A stretch of 64,000 nt of DNA from Bog-756 sp038210245 (lineage in GTDB: Bacteria; Actinomycetota; Acidimicrobiia; Acidimicrobiales; RAAP-2). Of the stretch, positions 1 to 8,977 are shown in pieces. The stretch is from positions 1-64,000 of the forward strand of contig JBBQWW010000005.1 of assembly GCA_038210245.1 (NCBI GenBank). The letters are read 5' to 3'. The notes under the pieces are model-generated. The model worked only from the letters and a program-made list of their open reading frames with translations, ran no database searches and had not been told where the DNA came from. How positions within the stretch are numbered: position 1 is the first letter of the stretch; each line of letters opens with the position of its first letter. A program made the translations under genes and the position numbers.

Positions 1-167
1 GCTCGAACTCAGCCGGAAGCCAGGGATCCATCCGGTCATGCTCCCATTGGTCGCGGCGGCGCGGCGGACGTCGGGTGCCGAACGAGACGCTGACACGATT
101 CGAGTAGGCACACCTGAGCAGAGCGTCGCCGCTGACCCACGATCGGTGCGGACCCCTTTGGTCCCCC

Positions 168-2756
168 TTACGCCGCCGATCCGAGGAACGGGGCGTCGCC
201 GAAGGAGAAGATGCCCCCATCGGACGCCATCAGCCAGTAGCCCAGACCAGCGGAGTCAGAAGCCATGCCGATGATCGGCCGGTTGAGGACGATGCCACCG
301 GTGGAGCCGTGGAACACGGCGTCCCCGAAGGAGAAGATGCCCCCATCGGACGCCACCAGCCAGTAGCCCAGGCCCAAGGAATCCGAAGTCATGCCCACCA
401 CCGGTTTGTTGAGGTGGATCCCTCCCGTCGAGCCGTGGAACACCGCGTCGCCGAAGGAGAAGATGCCCCCGTCGGTGGCCACCAACCAGTACCCGCTTCC
501 GAAGGCGTCAGCGGTCATACCCACCACCGGCTTGTTGAGGTGGATCCCTCCGGTGGAGCCGTGGAACACGGCGTCGCCGAAGGCGAAGATGCCCCCATCG
601 GAGGCCACCAGCCAGTAGCCCAGGCCCGAGGAGTCCGAGGCCATCCCGACGATGGGCTGGTTGAGGTGGATTCCTCCGGTGGAGCCGTGGAACTGGGCGT
701 CACCGAAGGCGAAGATGCCTCCGTCTCGAGCCACCAGCCAGTAGCCCTGGCCCGAGGAGTCGGTGGCCATGCCCACGATGGGCTGGCTCAGCACGGTGCC
801 GGTCATGGCCCCGTAGCACTGGGCCCCACCGAAGGCGGCCACGTCACCGGCGGCATCCACCTCGTAGTACCCGGTGGCCCCGGACTTGGTGGCGGCCGCG
901 CCAACCACGGTGCCCGAGGGAAGGTGACTCATGCAGTCGGTCTGCACCGTCGGACCTGAGGTTCCGCCGGTAGGACTGCTGGTAGGCCCCGTCGGCGGGG
1001 TAGGTGGGGTGGGCGTCGACCCTCCACCCCGGCTGGCCAGGGCGGTCAGGTCGTAGGTCTGGACGTCGAACGTCCCGCCGGCGGCGTTGGTCGGGGTCAC
1101 GGTGACCTGGTTGCCGTTCACGGTGACCTTCAGGAACTCGTAGACGTCAGCCGCGGAGTTTGGCGTGGGCACCCCGGCGCCGCAGGTCGAGCCGGTGCCG
1201 AAGGTGGGATTCCACCCGAGGGCGTAGACGCTGGCCGTGCCCGTCATGGTGGAGCAACTCCCACCGACCACCGGCTCGAGCACACCGCCACCGCCCCCGG
1301 TCACGTAGTTGATGAGCTGATTGTTCTGTTGGTAGTTGTTGGGGATGATCCGCTGGTAGGTGTGGGCGTGGCCGTTGAAGGCGATGCCCACGCCGTACTT
1401 GGACAGCAGGGCCTCCAGGCTGGTCGAGGCCTTGGGGTTGGCCGAGCTGTTCTGCAGGTACGGGTCGGACGGCTGGGATGCATTGACCGAGCGCACCGGG
1501 AAGTGGAAGACGGCCAGCTTCACCCCGCCCGGATGAGCAGCCAGGTCTTTCTGGAGCCACTGGTACTCGGGTGAGCTGGTCTGCCAGTGCTCATCGGCAT
1601 CGGCCTGGTACGCCATGCAGCTGTTCACGGCCGAGACCCCGACGGTTCCGCACAAGGCCCCGTCGGTCGTCCCCAGCTTGCTGGCCACCGCCTCGGACCA
1701 GGTGCCGTCGATGACGTACACCCGGACATTGCCGGTGGAGAAGGCGTACCAGTCGTCAGCGGCGCTGCCGGTGATGCCGTCGATGCCGGAGTAGCTGTCG
1801 AAGGCGTAGGTGCCTCCGGACGCGGCCGTCGTGGCGGCCGTCGGGAAGATCTTGAGCGGGTTGATGGTCTGATCGTGGTCGCCGGAACCGGCGAAGATCG
1901 GCAGTCCGCCCGTCTGCGGTAGGTAGGAGGGCCCGAAGAGGTCACTGACCTCGGGCTGGGTCCCTACCTGGGTGAGGTCACCGAAGTTGCTCTGGCTGGA
2001 GCTGTTGTAGCCGATGTCGCCCACCGACAGGAGGAAGTTCGCTCCCGAGTTGCCGATCTCGTTGTAGAGGGCGGCCTGATCCGGGTTGACCGGTGCTCCC
2101 GTGGTGTTGAACGGGACATCGAGCGCAGCATTGGCGTTGGTGTTGTAGTAGTTCTCACCGGTGTCGTTGATGAGGTCGAAGCTGACCGGCTGGGTCGAGG
2201 CGGTGTTGGCTGGCAGCAGGGTCGTGAAGCTCTGCCACGGTTTGGTGGCCGGCAGCAGGTTGGCGGCACCGGCGCTGTGGGTGGCGAAGACGGTGTAGCA
2301 GTATGCGGTCCCCGGGCTGAGGCCGGTGGCCAGCACCGAGTTCTGGTATTCGCTCTGGGTGGTCCCGGCCCCGGTCACGGTGAACTGCGTGCCGGTCTGG
2401 TTGCCGGCAGTGGAGGTGGGGTTGGTGGCCGGCGGCAGCGTGGACGGTGCGGTGATGGCGGAAGCCGTCCATGTTGTCGACACCGGACAGCTCGAACCGG
2501 TCATCGGAGCGATCTGCACCGAGCCGAAGATGTTCGCCGTCGCGCCACCCGGGCTGGTGTTGGTGGTGGCCCAGTTGATGGAGGCCGACGTCTGGGTGAG
2601 GTCGGTGACGTAGGGCGCCCGAGCCAGAAGGGGGTTGAATCCGGAATACGGAGTGACCGGTGTCGGTGTGTCGGCTCCAGCGCTGACGAGAGGAAGTGCC
2701 AACGGCACGACTCCGGCCACCACAAGTACAACCCCACCCATTACTCGCTTCAACAT
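168..2756 (-). CDS. Secreted purple-acid-phosphatase-like metallophosphoesterase with C-terminal 42-residue repeats
   Basis: The 862-residue product starts with a signal peptide (MLKRVMGGVVLVVAG, then hydrophobic residues ending near SAGAD). A fibronectin-like segment follows at about residues 45-180 and a calcineurin-type phosphoesterase domain at about 190-570. That domain shows the metal-ligand motifs GDIGYN, GSGDHDQT, FHFPVR and GHAHTYQR. A Pro/Thr/Ser linker (about 600-635) leads to roughly six 42-residue repeats with the core YWLVASDGGIFAFGDA, which I associate with Acidimicrobiia exoproteins. Expected role: an extracellular or wall-associated phosphomonoesterase or nucleotidase; the repeats may bind the cell surface. 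The exact substrate cannot be read. The start is an ATG preceded by an AGGG-type ribosome site. Function class is firm, substrate open. Confidence 0.85.
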   Translation of the reverse strand: MLKRVMGGVVLVVAGVVPLALPLVSAGADTPTPVTPYSGFNPLLARAPYVTDLTQTSASINWATTNTSPGGATANIFGSVQIAPMTGSSCPVSTTWTASAITAPSTLPPATNPTSTAGNQTGTQFTVTGAGTTQSEYQNSVLATGLSPGTAYCYTVFATHSAGAANLLPATKPWQSFTTLLPANTASTQPVSFDLINDTGENYYNTNANAALDVPFNTTGAPVNPDQAALYNEIGNSGANFLLSVGDIGYNSSSQSNFGDLTQVGTQPEVSDLFGPSYLPQTGGLPIFAGSGDHDQTINPLKIFPTAATTAASGGTYAFDSYSGIDGITGSAADDWYAFSTGNVRVYVIDGTWSEAVASKLGTTDGALCGTVGVSAVNSCMAYQADADEHWQTSSPEYQWLQKDLAAHPGGVKLAVFHFPVRSVNASQPSDPYLQNSSANPKASTSLEALLSKYGVGIAFNGHAHTYQRIIPNNYQQNNQLINYVTGGGGGVLEPVVGGSCSTMTGTASVYALGWNPTFGTGSTCGAGVPTPNSAADVYEFLKVTVNGNQVTVTPTNAAGGTFDVQTYDLTALASRGGGSTPTPPTPPTGPTSSPTGGTSGPTVQTDCMSHLPSGTVVGAAATKSGATGYYEVDAAGDVAAFGGAQCYGAMTGTVLSQPIVGMATDSSGQGYWLVARDGGIFAFGDAQFHGSTGGIHLNQPIVGMASDSSGLGYWLVASDGGIFAFGDAVFHGSTGGIHLNKPVVGMTADAFGSGYWLVATDGGIFSFGDAVFHGSTGGIHLNKPVVGMTSDSLGLGYWLVASDGGIFSFGDAVFHGSTGGIVLNRPIIGMASDSAGLGYWLMASDGGIFSFGDAPFLGSAA
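171..905 (-). repeat. Tandem 126-bp coding repeats (about six copies)
   Basis: A 126-bp period is visible in the DNA: the block containing gcgtcgccgaaggagaag recurs near 186, 312, 438, 564, 690 and, more diverged, 816. Each unit encodes 42 residues with the core YWLVASDGGIFAFGDA followed by a variable GSTGG segment. The copies between 312 and 600 are nearly identical at DNA level, which suggests recent duplication or gene conversion within the gene. Confidence 0.85.
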
Positions 2757-3106
2757 CGCACCCTGCCCTTACTTGTCGTGCGAAATACCCACTTGGTTTT
2801 CGGGCAAGCTACAGCACCCGATGAGCGCGAGGCAATGCGCAACTTGCCCTTGCCCACGTGGAGTGTTGGATCCTCGCCGACCGGTGACGCCACCGACCTG
2901 GGACCTCTCGCATGGAGTGGCTATAGCGCTACATGCTGTGGTCCATTTCCGGTTCCGGATCGCCGATGATTTCCACACGTCGAGCGGTTCTCCGACCGCT
3001 CCATGCATCGGTTCGTGGGCCCCGAGGGCCACCGCACAGTTACTCTTCGCGGTTACTCAGCTGCGGAACGTAGCAATTTGTTCGAAGGTCCGGACGCGAC
3101 GGCTGC
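2757..3106. other. Intergenic region, no supportable gene
   Basis: This is 350 bp between the start of the phosphoesterase gene and the end of the transporter gene, both on the minus strand. The part next to the phosphoesterase start is less GC-rich than its surroundings, so a promoter for that gene is likely here, but I cannot place the -35 and -10 boxes with confidence. An 87-codon minus-strand frame in it has no recognisable domain or credible ribosome site. Confidence 0.5.
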
Positions 3107-4009
3107 TCAGGCCGGATCGTCGGGACCTCCGGCCGGGACCCTCCGGGGCGAACGCTTGGCCCGGGCCTCCATCTCGGGGGGTGCCCACCTCGAGAGGAGC
3201 ACCACCCCGACGAACATACCGCCGAGGAAGAGGACCTGGAGGATGATGGCTCCCGGAGAGCTCCGGAGCTGTTCGCCGAAGAGCTCGATGCCGATGGCGA
3301 TGCTGGCCAAGGGATCCACGATGAGCAGGGCCGACTGGGACGCAGCCAGGGGCCCGGCGGCAAAGGCGGCCTCGAGCAGGAAGGTGCCGAGGACGCCGCT
3401 CACCACCACGGCGTAGACGGCCCAGTGCTCGAAGAGTCCGGACCAGCCCTGGTGGGCCAGGACCTCAGTGGCCGCCTTGACGAAGGCGGCGTCGATGGCC
3501 CACACCAGGGCGGCCGCCGCCCCGAGGAGGGCGGCCTTGCGGGCCGGGGAGCCCCAGCGGCTGAGCACGAGCAGGACCACGATGATGAGGCCCCGGCTAC
3601 CGAGGGCCACGGCCCAGGCCGAGGCGGTTGGACGCCCGTGCCCCTCCTCGGGGTGGGCTACCACCAGAAATCCGAAGAGGCCGGCACAGAGCAGGGCGGC
3701 CGCCGACCAGGTCCTGGAGGCAATCCGGTCGTGCAGCCACAGGGCCCGGAGGGCGAGGGTGAAGATGAGCTCGGTGACCAGAATGGGCTGCACCGAGGCC
3801 AGGGTGCCGAAGTAGAGCGCCAGAGCGGTGAAGATGAAGGTGCCGCCCATGCACACCATGCCCAGCAACCAGAGGGGCTGGCGGATGAGGAATTTGGTGG
3901 TCTCCCACCCCGACCGTTTCTCGTCCGAGCCGGCCACATTGGCCAACTTCTGGAGGACCGAGGTGAGGGCCTGGCTGAAAGCCCCGAGGAGGGCGAGCAG
4001 GATGCTCAC
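3107..4009 (-). CDS. DMT-superfamily (EamA-like) membrane transporter
   Basis: The 300-residue product begins VSILLALLGAFSQALTSVLQ. It has about nine to ten hydrophobic segments arranged as two halves, as in drug/metabolite transporters of the EamA type and in the related NIPA-like DMT proteins. The start is a GTG at 4009 because a good AGGAGG-type site lies just upstream (in the complement of 4011-4030) and the first transmembrane helix begins at once; a much longer in-frame extension upstream is not membrane-like. The C-terminus is Arg/Pro-rich. The transported compound cannot be predicted. It follows the membrane esterase gene by 109 bp on the same strand and may be its own unit. Confidence 0.75.
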   Translation of the reverse strand: MSILLALLGAFSQALTSVLQKLANVAGSDEKRSGWETTKFLIRQPLWLLGMVCMGGTFIFTALALYFGTLASVQPILVTELIFTLALRALWLHDRIASRTWSAAALLCAGLFGFLVVAHPEEGHGRPTASAWAVALGSRGLIIVVLLVLSRWGSPARKAALLGAAAALVWAIDAAFVKAATEVLAHQGWSGLFEHWAVYAVVVSGVLGTFLLEAAFAAGPLAASQSALLIVDPLASIAIGIELFGEQLRSSPGAIILQVLFLGGMFVGVVLLSRWAPPEMEARAKRSPRRVPAGGPDDPA

Positions 4010-4118
4010 AGTGGACGTCCTCCTCTCCTCGGTTCGGTCACGGGCCCTCGGTGCTCCCCGACATTGGAGACCAACGCACCGCTCCACCGCAAAGGGCGAC
4101 GGTGAGGGCGAGCGGTGG

Positions 4119-5474
4119 TCACGACGACGTGCACGTGGCCGGCTCGTGGTCCGGCTGCGGGGTGAGACCCAACCTCCAGGACAGCCACGGGAGCGAGTCC
4201 TCGAGGGCCTGGCTCCACAGGTCGAAGCTGTGGCCACCGGGTCGGACCAGGATGCAGGTGGCGATCCCGGCCTTCCGGGCGGCCGGCTGCAGGTTTCGGG
4301 CGGCGTCGAGGGGTTCGGCGTCCTGATCGCCCACCTCGAACCAGCCGGCCATGCCCTCGAACTGCCGGGTACGGAGGATCTGGACCGGATCGTGGGCGGC
4401 GAAGACGTCCTCGGACCCACCGAACAGAGTGTCGATGGTGTCGGCCTGGCTGGTCTCCTCGTACTGGGGCGACGCGAACCCCGAGTAGGAGGCGAAGGTC
4501 GGGTAGACGTGGGGATGGCGGAGGGCCAGCATCACCGAGCAGGTCCCTCCGGCCGACAGTCCTCCGACGGCCAGCGAACCGGGAGCCGAGGAGGCGTGGA
4601 ACTGGCTCCGGGAGAACGCCGGCACGTCGCTCACCAGGTAGGTCTCGGCGTTGCCGAACCTGCTGTTCACGCACTCGGAATCGGCAGTGAGGAATCCGTC
4701 GGGATCAGGCATGACGATGATCGGAGCCAGCCCGTGGTGGGACCGGGCGAAGGTATCCGCCGTGTTGTCGGCGTCGCCGTCCCCCGACCAGTCCGAAGTG
4801 CTGCCCGGTTCGCCGGGCAGCAGCACCAGCGTGGGGAGCGACGGTGTGATCTTGGCGAACCAGGCCGGGGGCAGGTAGACGTACGCCGGGCGGGTGGCGA
4901 AGTGGGACGTGGTCGGGGGGATGGTCACGGTGATCACCACCCCCTGGGCGGGCAGGATCCCGGTGGTGGCCACCTGCTCTTTCAACTGGCGGAGCTGCGG
5001 GGCGCCCACCACGTTCTCGGGGTCGGCGGCGATCAGGCGACCCACGGTCGGAAAGGCGTCGGACTGCTGGTTGACGGCACCCACCGTGGCCAGCAGTCCG
5101 AGGACCACGGCACCCACCCCAACCACCCGGCGTCCCTTCCCGGCCTGGCCCCAGCCCACCACGACCACACCGACCGCAGTCACGAAGATGAATCCCCACA
5201 GGTATGCCCGCCAGGTGACGTCGCCGGAGGCCACCGATCCGACGGTGACGACCACGGCGGCGATGCCGGTGACCACGGCGGCCACCGGAACGGCGATGCC
5301 GAGCTGGCGTCGCCAGCCACCGGCCCGCCAGTCCACCGACAGGAGGAGGGCCACCACGGCCAGGCTCTGGACCACCACGGGAAGCCACCCGGTGACAAGC
5401 GAGACGTTCACGACGGGGGCGTCCACCCCGGTCCGTCCGTGGCCCCGATCACGAACCTTCGGTGCCGGGGCCAC
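4119..5474 (-). CDS. Membrane-anchored esterase of the esterase D / antigen-85-like alpha/beta-hydrolase type
   Basis: About 451 residues. The first 150 contain four hydrophobic helices; the rest is an alpha/beta hydrolase domain. The nucleophile elbow is GGLSAGGTCS. Motifs such as LVLLPGEPGSTSDWSGDGDA, and a late GGHSFDLWSQAL carrying the likely catalytic His, match actinobacterial esterases related to mycolyltransferase antigen 85. The active domain would face the outside. The start is uncertain: GTG 5474 overlaps the end of the upstream MBL gene by 26 bp, while GTG 5411 lies just before the first membrane helix and gives no overlap. The same-strand overlap suggests co-transcription with the MBL hydrolase gene. 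Acyl substrate unknown. Confidence 0.75.
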   Translation of the reverse strand: MAPAPKVRDRGHGRTGVDAPVVNVSLVTGWLPVVVQSLAVVALLLSVDWRAGGWRRQLGIAVPVAAVVTGIAAVVVTVGSVASGDVTWRAYLWGFIFVTAVGVVVVGWGQAGKGRRVVGVGAVVLGLLATVGAVNQQSDAFPTVGRLIAADPENVVGAPQLRQLKEQVATTGILPAQGVVITVTIPPTTSHFATRPAYVYLPPAWFAKITPSLPTLVLLPGEPGSTSDWSGDGDADNTADTFARSHHGLAPIIVMPDPDGFLTADSECVNSRFGNAETYLVSDVPAFSRSQFHASSAPGSLAVGGLSAGGTCSVMLALRHPHVYPTFASYSGFASPQYEETSQADTIDTLFGGSEDVFAAHDPVQILRTRQFEGMAGWFEVGDQDAEPLDAARNLQPAARKAGIATCILVRPGGHSFDLWSQALEDSLPWLSWRLGLTPQPDHEPATCTSS

Positions 5475-6489
5475 CGGCCGCGTCCCGCGTGGACAGCCAG
5501 CGTAGGAGTCCGGCGGCGTTGGAGTGGACGCCGTTCATGACCTCCAGCTTCTCGCGGTGCTCCTCAGGCACCCCATCGAGATCGGACTCGAACTCGAGGG
5601 CCAGGGCGGCGGCGATGTCCTGCCCGTTGCGGAAGGCCGACTCGGCCACCTCGGCCCACTTCCGTAGGGTCTGGCCGGCCTCGTCCAACACATCCAGCGG
5701 GTCGACCAGCAGGCCGTAGTGAGCGAGGGCCAACCCGGTCGGGCGTCGCTCGGCGAAACGCTCGAGCGAGATCAGCGCCGAGGTCAGGTCGAAATCGGGC
5801 GGTGGGGTGGACGGCCGCAACACGCCGGCATCGGGGAGCTTCACTCCCACGGCATCGCCGGCGAAGAGGACGCCGCTCAAGGTGTCGTGCAGGGCCACGT
5901 GGTGCTTGGCGTGGCCGGGCGAGTCCACCGCGATGAGCGAGCGGTTGGTGCTGACCGAGATGGCCTCCCCGTCCTCCAGCACGTGGATCCGTTCGGCCGG
6001 AGTGGGGTCGAGCCGGCCGTAGAGCGAGTCGAGGAGCGGTCCGTAGACCCGGGCCGCCGAGTCCACCAATCGGGATGGGTCAGCCAGGTGACGGGCCCCT
6101 TTTGGATGCACATACACCGTGGCCCGGGGAAAGGCCCGAGCCACGTCCCCGACCCCTCCGGCATGATCGAGGTGGATGTGGGTGACCACCACACCGGCCA
6201 GATCCGAAGCGCCCACCCCGAGCCGCTCGAGCTGGGCCAACAGGACCGGCACCGAACTCTGGCTGCCGGTCTCCACCAGCACCGGGGCGTCCCCCTCGAT
6301 GAGGTAGCCGGCAGTGACCCGCTCCCACCCCCCGAGTTTCGTGTCCAACTCGATGACTCCATCGGCCACGGTCACCCCAGCCTGCGGCGTTGACGGGTCG
6401 CTGGGGTCGAAGGGATGACCGGCGCCATGGTGGGTGCCGGTCACGTCGGGACCGAGGGGCCCGTGCGGGTGGGGGTGGGCTCCACTCAC
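5449..6489 (-). CDS. MBL-fold metallo-hydrolase
   Basis: The 346-residue product has the metallo-beta-lactamase signature THIHLDHAGG at about residues 103-112. Later metal ligands are in the SPGHAKHH region and in GDAVGVKLPD. The N-terminus is His/Pro-rich (SGAHPHPHGPLG). The fold hydrolyses esters, thioesters or lactones and normally binds two zinc ions; the C-terminal helical part resembles glyoxalase II-like or quorum-lactonase-like enzymes, but specificity cannot be set from sequence. It lies between the GH15 gene (46 bp upstream) and the membrane esterase gene (overlapping), all on the minus strand, so one transcript is likely. Confidence 0.8.
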   Translation of the reverse strand: MSGAHPHPHGPLGPDVTGTHHGAGHPFDPSDPSTPQAGVTVADGVIELDTKLGGWERVTAGYLIEGDAPVLVETGSQSSVPVLLAQLERLGVGASDLAGVVVTHIHLDHAGGVGDVARAFPRATVYVHPKGARHLADPSRLVDSAARVYGPLLDSLYGRLDPTPAERIHVLEDGEAISVSTNRSLIAVDSPGHAKHHVALHDTLSGVLFAGDAVGVKLPDAGVLRPSTPPPDFDLTSALISLERFAERRPTGLALAHYGLLVDPLDVLDEAGQTLRKWAEVAESAFRNGQDIAAALALEFESDLDGVPEEHREKLEVMNGVHSNAAGLLRWLSTRDAAGGPGTEGS

Positions 6490-6535
6490 CAGCGGTGCAG
6501 GCCCGTACTAGTTCGGAGGAGACGATCCATGCCCG

Positions 6536-8938
6536 CTAGCGACCCTTGGCGGCGGCCTGGGCTCTCCTGGGCGCCACCGTCTTGGCCGCTTTCTTGGCCG
6601 GCGACCGCTTCACTGCAGCGTTGGTGGTCGTCGCCTTCTTCGTGATGGAGCCTGCAGGCGACGCCCTCGTCGCCGCCCTCTTGGCCGGGGCCTTCCGGGC
6701 GGGAGCCTTCTTGGCTGGGGCCTTCCTGGTCCCCGCTTTCTTAGCCGGGGCCTTCCGGGCGGGAGCCTTCTTGGTCACTGCCTTCCCGGATCGGGCCGGA
6801 ACGTTCCCGGCGGCACGCTTCTTGGCCGCGACCTTCTCGGCCGGGGCCCCACCCGAGATCCGGATCGGGGCCTTGGTGGCCAGGGGCCTCGACTTTCGGG
6901 CCGACGGCTTGGTGGTCGGTCTCCCCCGGGAGGCCACCCCGGGGACAGCCCGCGCCAACCGGGAAGGGGCCTTCGCCGCCCCCACCGCCGGGGTGGCCGC
7001 CGCCTGGATCACCGCAGCCGCGCCGGTGGCACCGCTCCCCGCGTTCTGCGCCAGCTTGGTCACGATCGACTGGGCCGACACCCCGGTGAGGTGGCGATTC
7101 ACGGTGCCGACCCTCCCCCGGGTCAGCGAGCGCCGCGCCAACCCCAAGATCACATGGTCCGATGACGGCTTCTCCTGGCCTGTCAGCTTGGACGCCGAGT
7201 TGACCAGCGACACATGGGAGAAGGCCTGGGGGAAGTTCCCGACCAGCCGACCGGCCACCGGGTCGTACTCCTCGGCCAGCAGGCCCAGGTCGTTGCGGAG
7301 GCCCATCAGCCGGTCGAGGAGCTGACGGGCGTCGTGGTCCCGACCCAGCATCGACAGACAGTCGGCCAACCAGAACGAGCAGGCCAGAAAGGCACCCTCC
7401 CGGCCGGTGAGCCCGTCCACGTCTCCGGTGTCGGCGGTGCGGTACCGGAGGACGAACCCTCCGTCGACCAGTTCCCGCTCGACGGCCTCGATGGTGCCCC
7501 GCACCCTCGGATCGTGGGCAGGCAGGAAGCCGACCAACGGGATCATCAACAGGCTGGCGTCGAGTTGGTCGGATCCGTAGTACTGGGTGAACGACCCCAT
7601 GGAGGCGTTGAAGCCCTCGTCGCAGACCTGGTCGTGGATCTCCTGGCGGACCTCTTTCCACTGGTCGATCGGGCCCTCGCGCCCGTACTCCTCAGCGGTC
7701 CTGATGGCTCGGTCGATGGCCACCCAGGCCATGACCTTCGAGTGGGTAAAGTGGCGCCTCGGGCCCCGGACCTCCCAGATGCCGTCGTCGGGCTCGCGCC
7801 AGCCGTCGCGAAGGAAGTCCATCAGCGACAGCTGGAACTCCCAGGTGGCGATGTCACCCTGGTCGTCGGCGGTCTCGGACTCGTACAGGGCCGACATCAC
7901 CTCCCCGTAGACGTCCAGTTGGAACTGGCCGGCCGCGGCGTTGCCGATCCGCACCGGCGCCGAACCCTCGTATCCGGGAAGCCAGTCCACCTCCCACTCG
8001 TCGAGGCGCCGCTCACCCGCGGCGCCGTACATGATCTGCATCTGGGACGGGTCGCCGGCGGTGGCCCGGAGCAGCCAGTTCCGCCAGGCCATGGCCTCGT
8101 GGTAGAAGCCACCCCGCATGAGGGACTCGAGAGTCAGGGTGGCGTCGCGCAGCCAGCAGAACCGATAGTCCCAGTTGCGGCTGCCGCCCAGGGTCTCCGG
8201 CAGTGAGGTAGTGGCCGCGGCCACGATGCCGCCGGTGGGCTCGTAGGTGAGGGCCTTCAAGGTGATCAACGAGCGAACCACGGCGTCGTGGTAGTCGCCC
8301 TCGTACGTGCACTGTGACACCCAGTCCGTCCACCACAGTTCGGTGTCCTGGATGGCGTAGGCGGCGTCAACCGGTCGGGGCGGTTGCTCGTTGGCCGGAA
8401 ACCAGGTCAGGGAAAAAGGGATGCGCTGGCCCTCGGTCACCGTGAACTCGGCCACGGTGGAGAGGTCGCGACCCTGGCACTGGACCGGCGTCCACAGGGA
8501 CAGCCCGTCGGGGCCGGCGATGGCGTTGAGGGTCCCGTCGACCCGGCGCACCCATGGGACGATCTGGCCGTAGCCGAAGCGGATGGTCAGAACCATCTCC
8601 ATGGTCACCTTGCCCCGGACCCCTTCGACCAGACGCACCACCTCGGGATGGGACTGGCGGATGGGCATGCAGTCGATGATCCGAACCGTCCCCTCGTCGG
8701 TCACGAACTCCGACTCGAGTACCAGGGTGTCACCTCGGTAGTGCCGATGAGAGGCGCCGTGCGAGCCCTTGGGGGCCAGCTTCCAAGAGCCGTGGTCCTC
8801 GTTCCCGAGCAGCTTGGCGAAGCAGGCTGCCGAGTCGAAGCGGGGTAGGCAGAGCCAGTCGATGGAGCCGTCCCGGCCGACCAGCGCCGCGGTGTGGAGA
8901 TCACCGATGATGCCGTAATCCTCGATGGGGAGTGCCAT
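6536..8938 (-). CDS. Glycoside hydrolase family 15 (glucoamylase/trehalase-like) with lysine-rich C-terminal tail
   Basis: The 800-residue product starts MALPIEDYGIIGDLHTAALV, the typical start of actinobacterial GH15 trehalase/glucan 1,4-alpha-glucosidase proteins. It continues with GRDGSIDWLCLPRFDS, NWDYRFCWLRDATLTL and GLLAEEYDP; the Glu in the last motif fits the family's catalytic acid/base. The catalytic core ends near residue 600. Beyond about residue 656 the chain becomes Ala/Pro/Lys/Arg-rich, and 717-800 is built of KKAPARKAPAK-type repeats like histone H1 or HupB tails. Family members usually end near 600-670 residues, so the tail is an addition. A 39-bp gap separates it from the MarP-like gene upstream. 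Likely role: trehalose or maltodextrin breakdown; the tail may bind polyanions. Confidence 0.85.
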   Translation of the reverse strand: MALPIEDYGIIGDLHTAALVGRDGSIDWLCLPRFDSAACFAKLLGNEDHGSWKLAPKGSHGASHRHYRGDTLVLESEFVTDEGTVRIIDCMPIRQSHPEVVRLVEGVRGKVTMEMVLTIRFGYGQIVPWVRRVDGTLNAIAGPDGLSLWTPVQCQGRDLSTVAEFTVTEGQRIPFSLTWFPANEQPPRPVDAAYAIQDTELWWTDWVSQCTYEGDYHDAVVRSLITLKALTYEPTGGIVAAATTSLPETLGGSRNWDYRFCWLRDATLTLESLMRGGFYHEAMAWRNWLLRATAGDPSQMQIMYGAAGERRLDEWEVDWLPGYEGSAPVRIGNAAAGQFQLDVYGEVMSALYESETADDQGDIATWEFQLSLMDFLRDGWREPDDGIWEVRGPRRHFTHSKVMAWVAIDRAIRTAEEYGREGPIDQWKEVRQEIHDQVCDEGFNASMGSFTQYYGSDQLDASLLMIPLVGFLPAHDPRVRGTIEAVERELVDGGFVLRYRTADTGDVDGLTGREGAFLACSFWLADCLSMLGRDHDARQLLDRLMGLRNDLGLLAEEYDPVAGRLVGNFPQAFSHVSLVNSASKLTGQEKPSSDHVILGLARRSLTRGRVGTVNRHLTGVSAQSIVTKLAQNAGSGATGAAAVIQAAATPAVGAAKAPSRLARAVPGVASRGRPTTKPSARKSRPLATKAPIRISGGAPAEKVAAKKRAAGNVPARSGKAVTKKAPARKAPAKKAGTRKAPAKKAPARKAPAKRAATRASPAGSITKKATTTNAAVKRSPAKKAAKTVAPRRAQAAAKGR

Positions 8939-8977
8939 CTCCCATGTCTAGTCGGGACCCCACCTGGTGGTGTGGCT

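Noticed and set aside
2757..2960. Riboswitch in front of the metallophosphoesterase gene
   Set aside because: The leader is AT-richer, but I could not match it to c-di-GMP, cobalamin or other known riboswitch consensus patterns.
2769..3032. 87-codon minus-strand frame in the 350-bp gap
   Set aside because: It has no domain, no convincing ribosome site and an unusual composition; probably promoter DNA.
3828..5540. 570-codon plus-strand frame opposite the transporter and esterase genes
   Set aside because: It is antisense to two recognisable proteins; its composition is typical of shadow frames and no ribosome site is seen.
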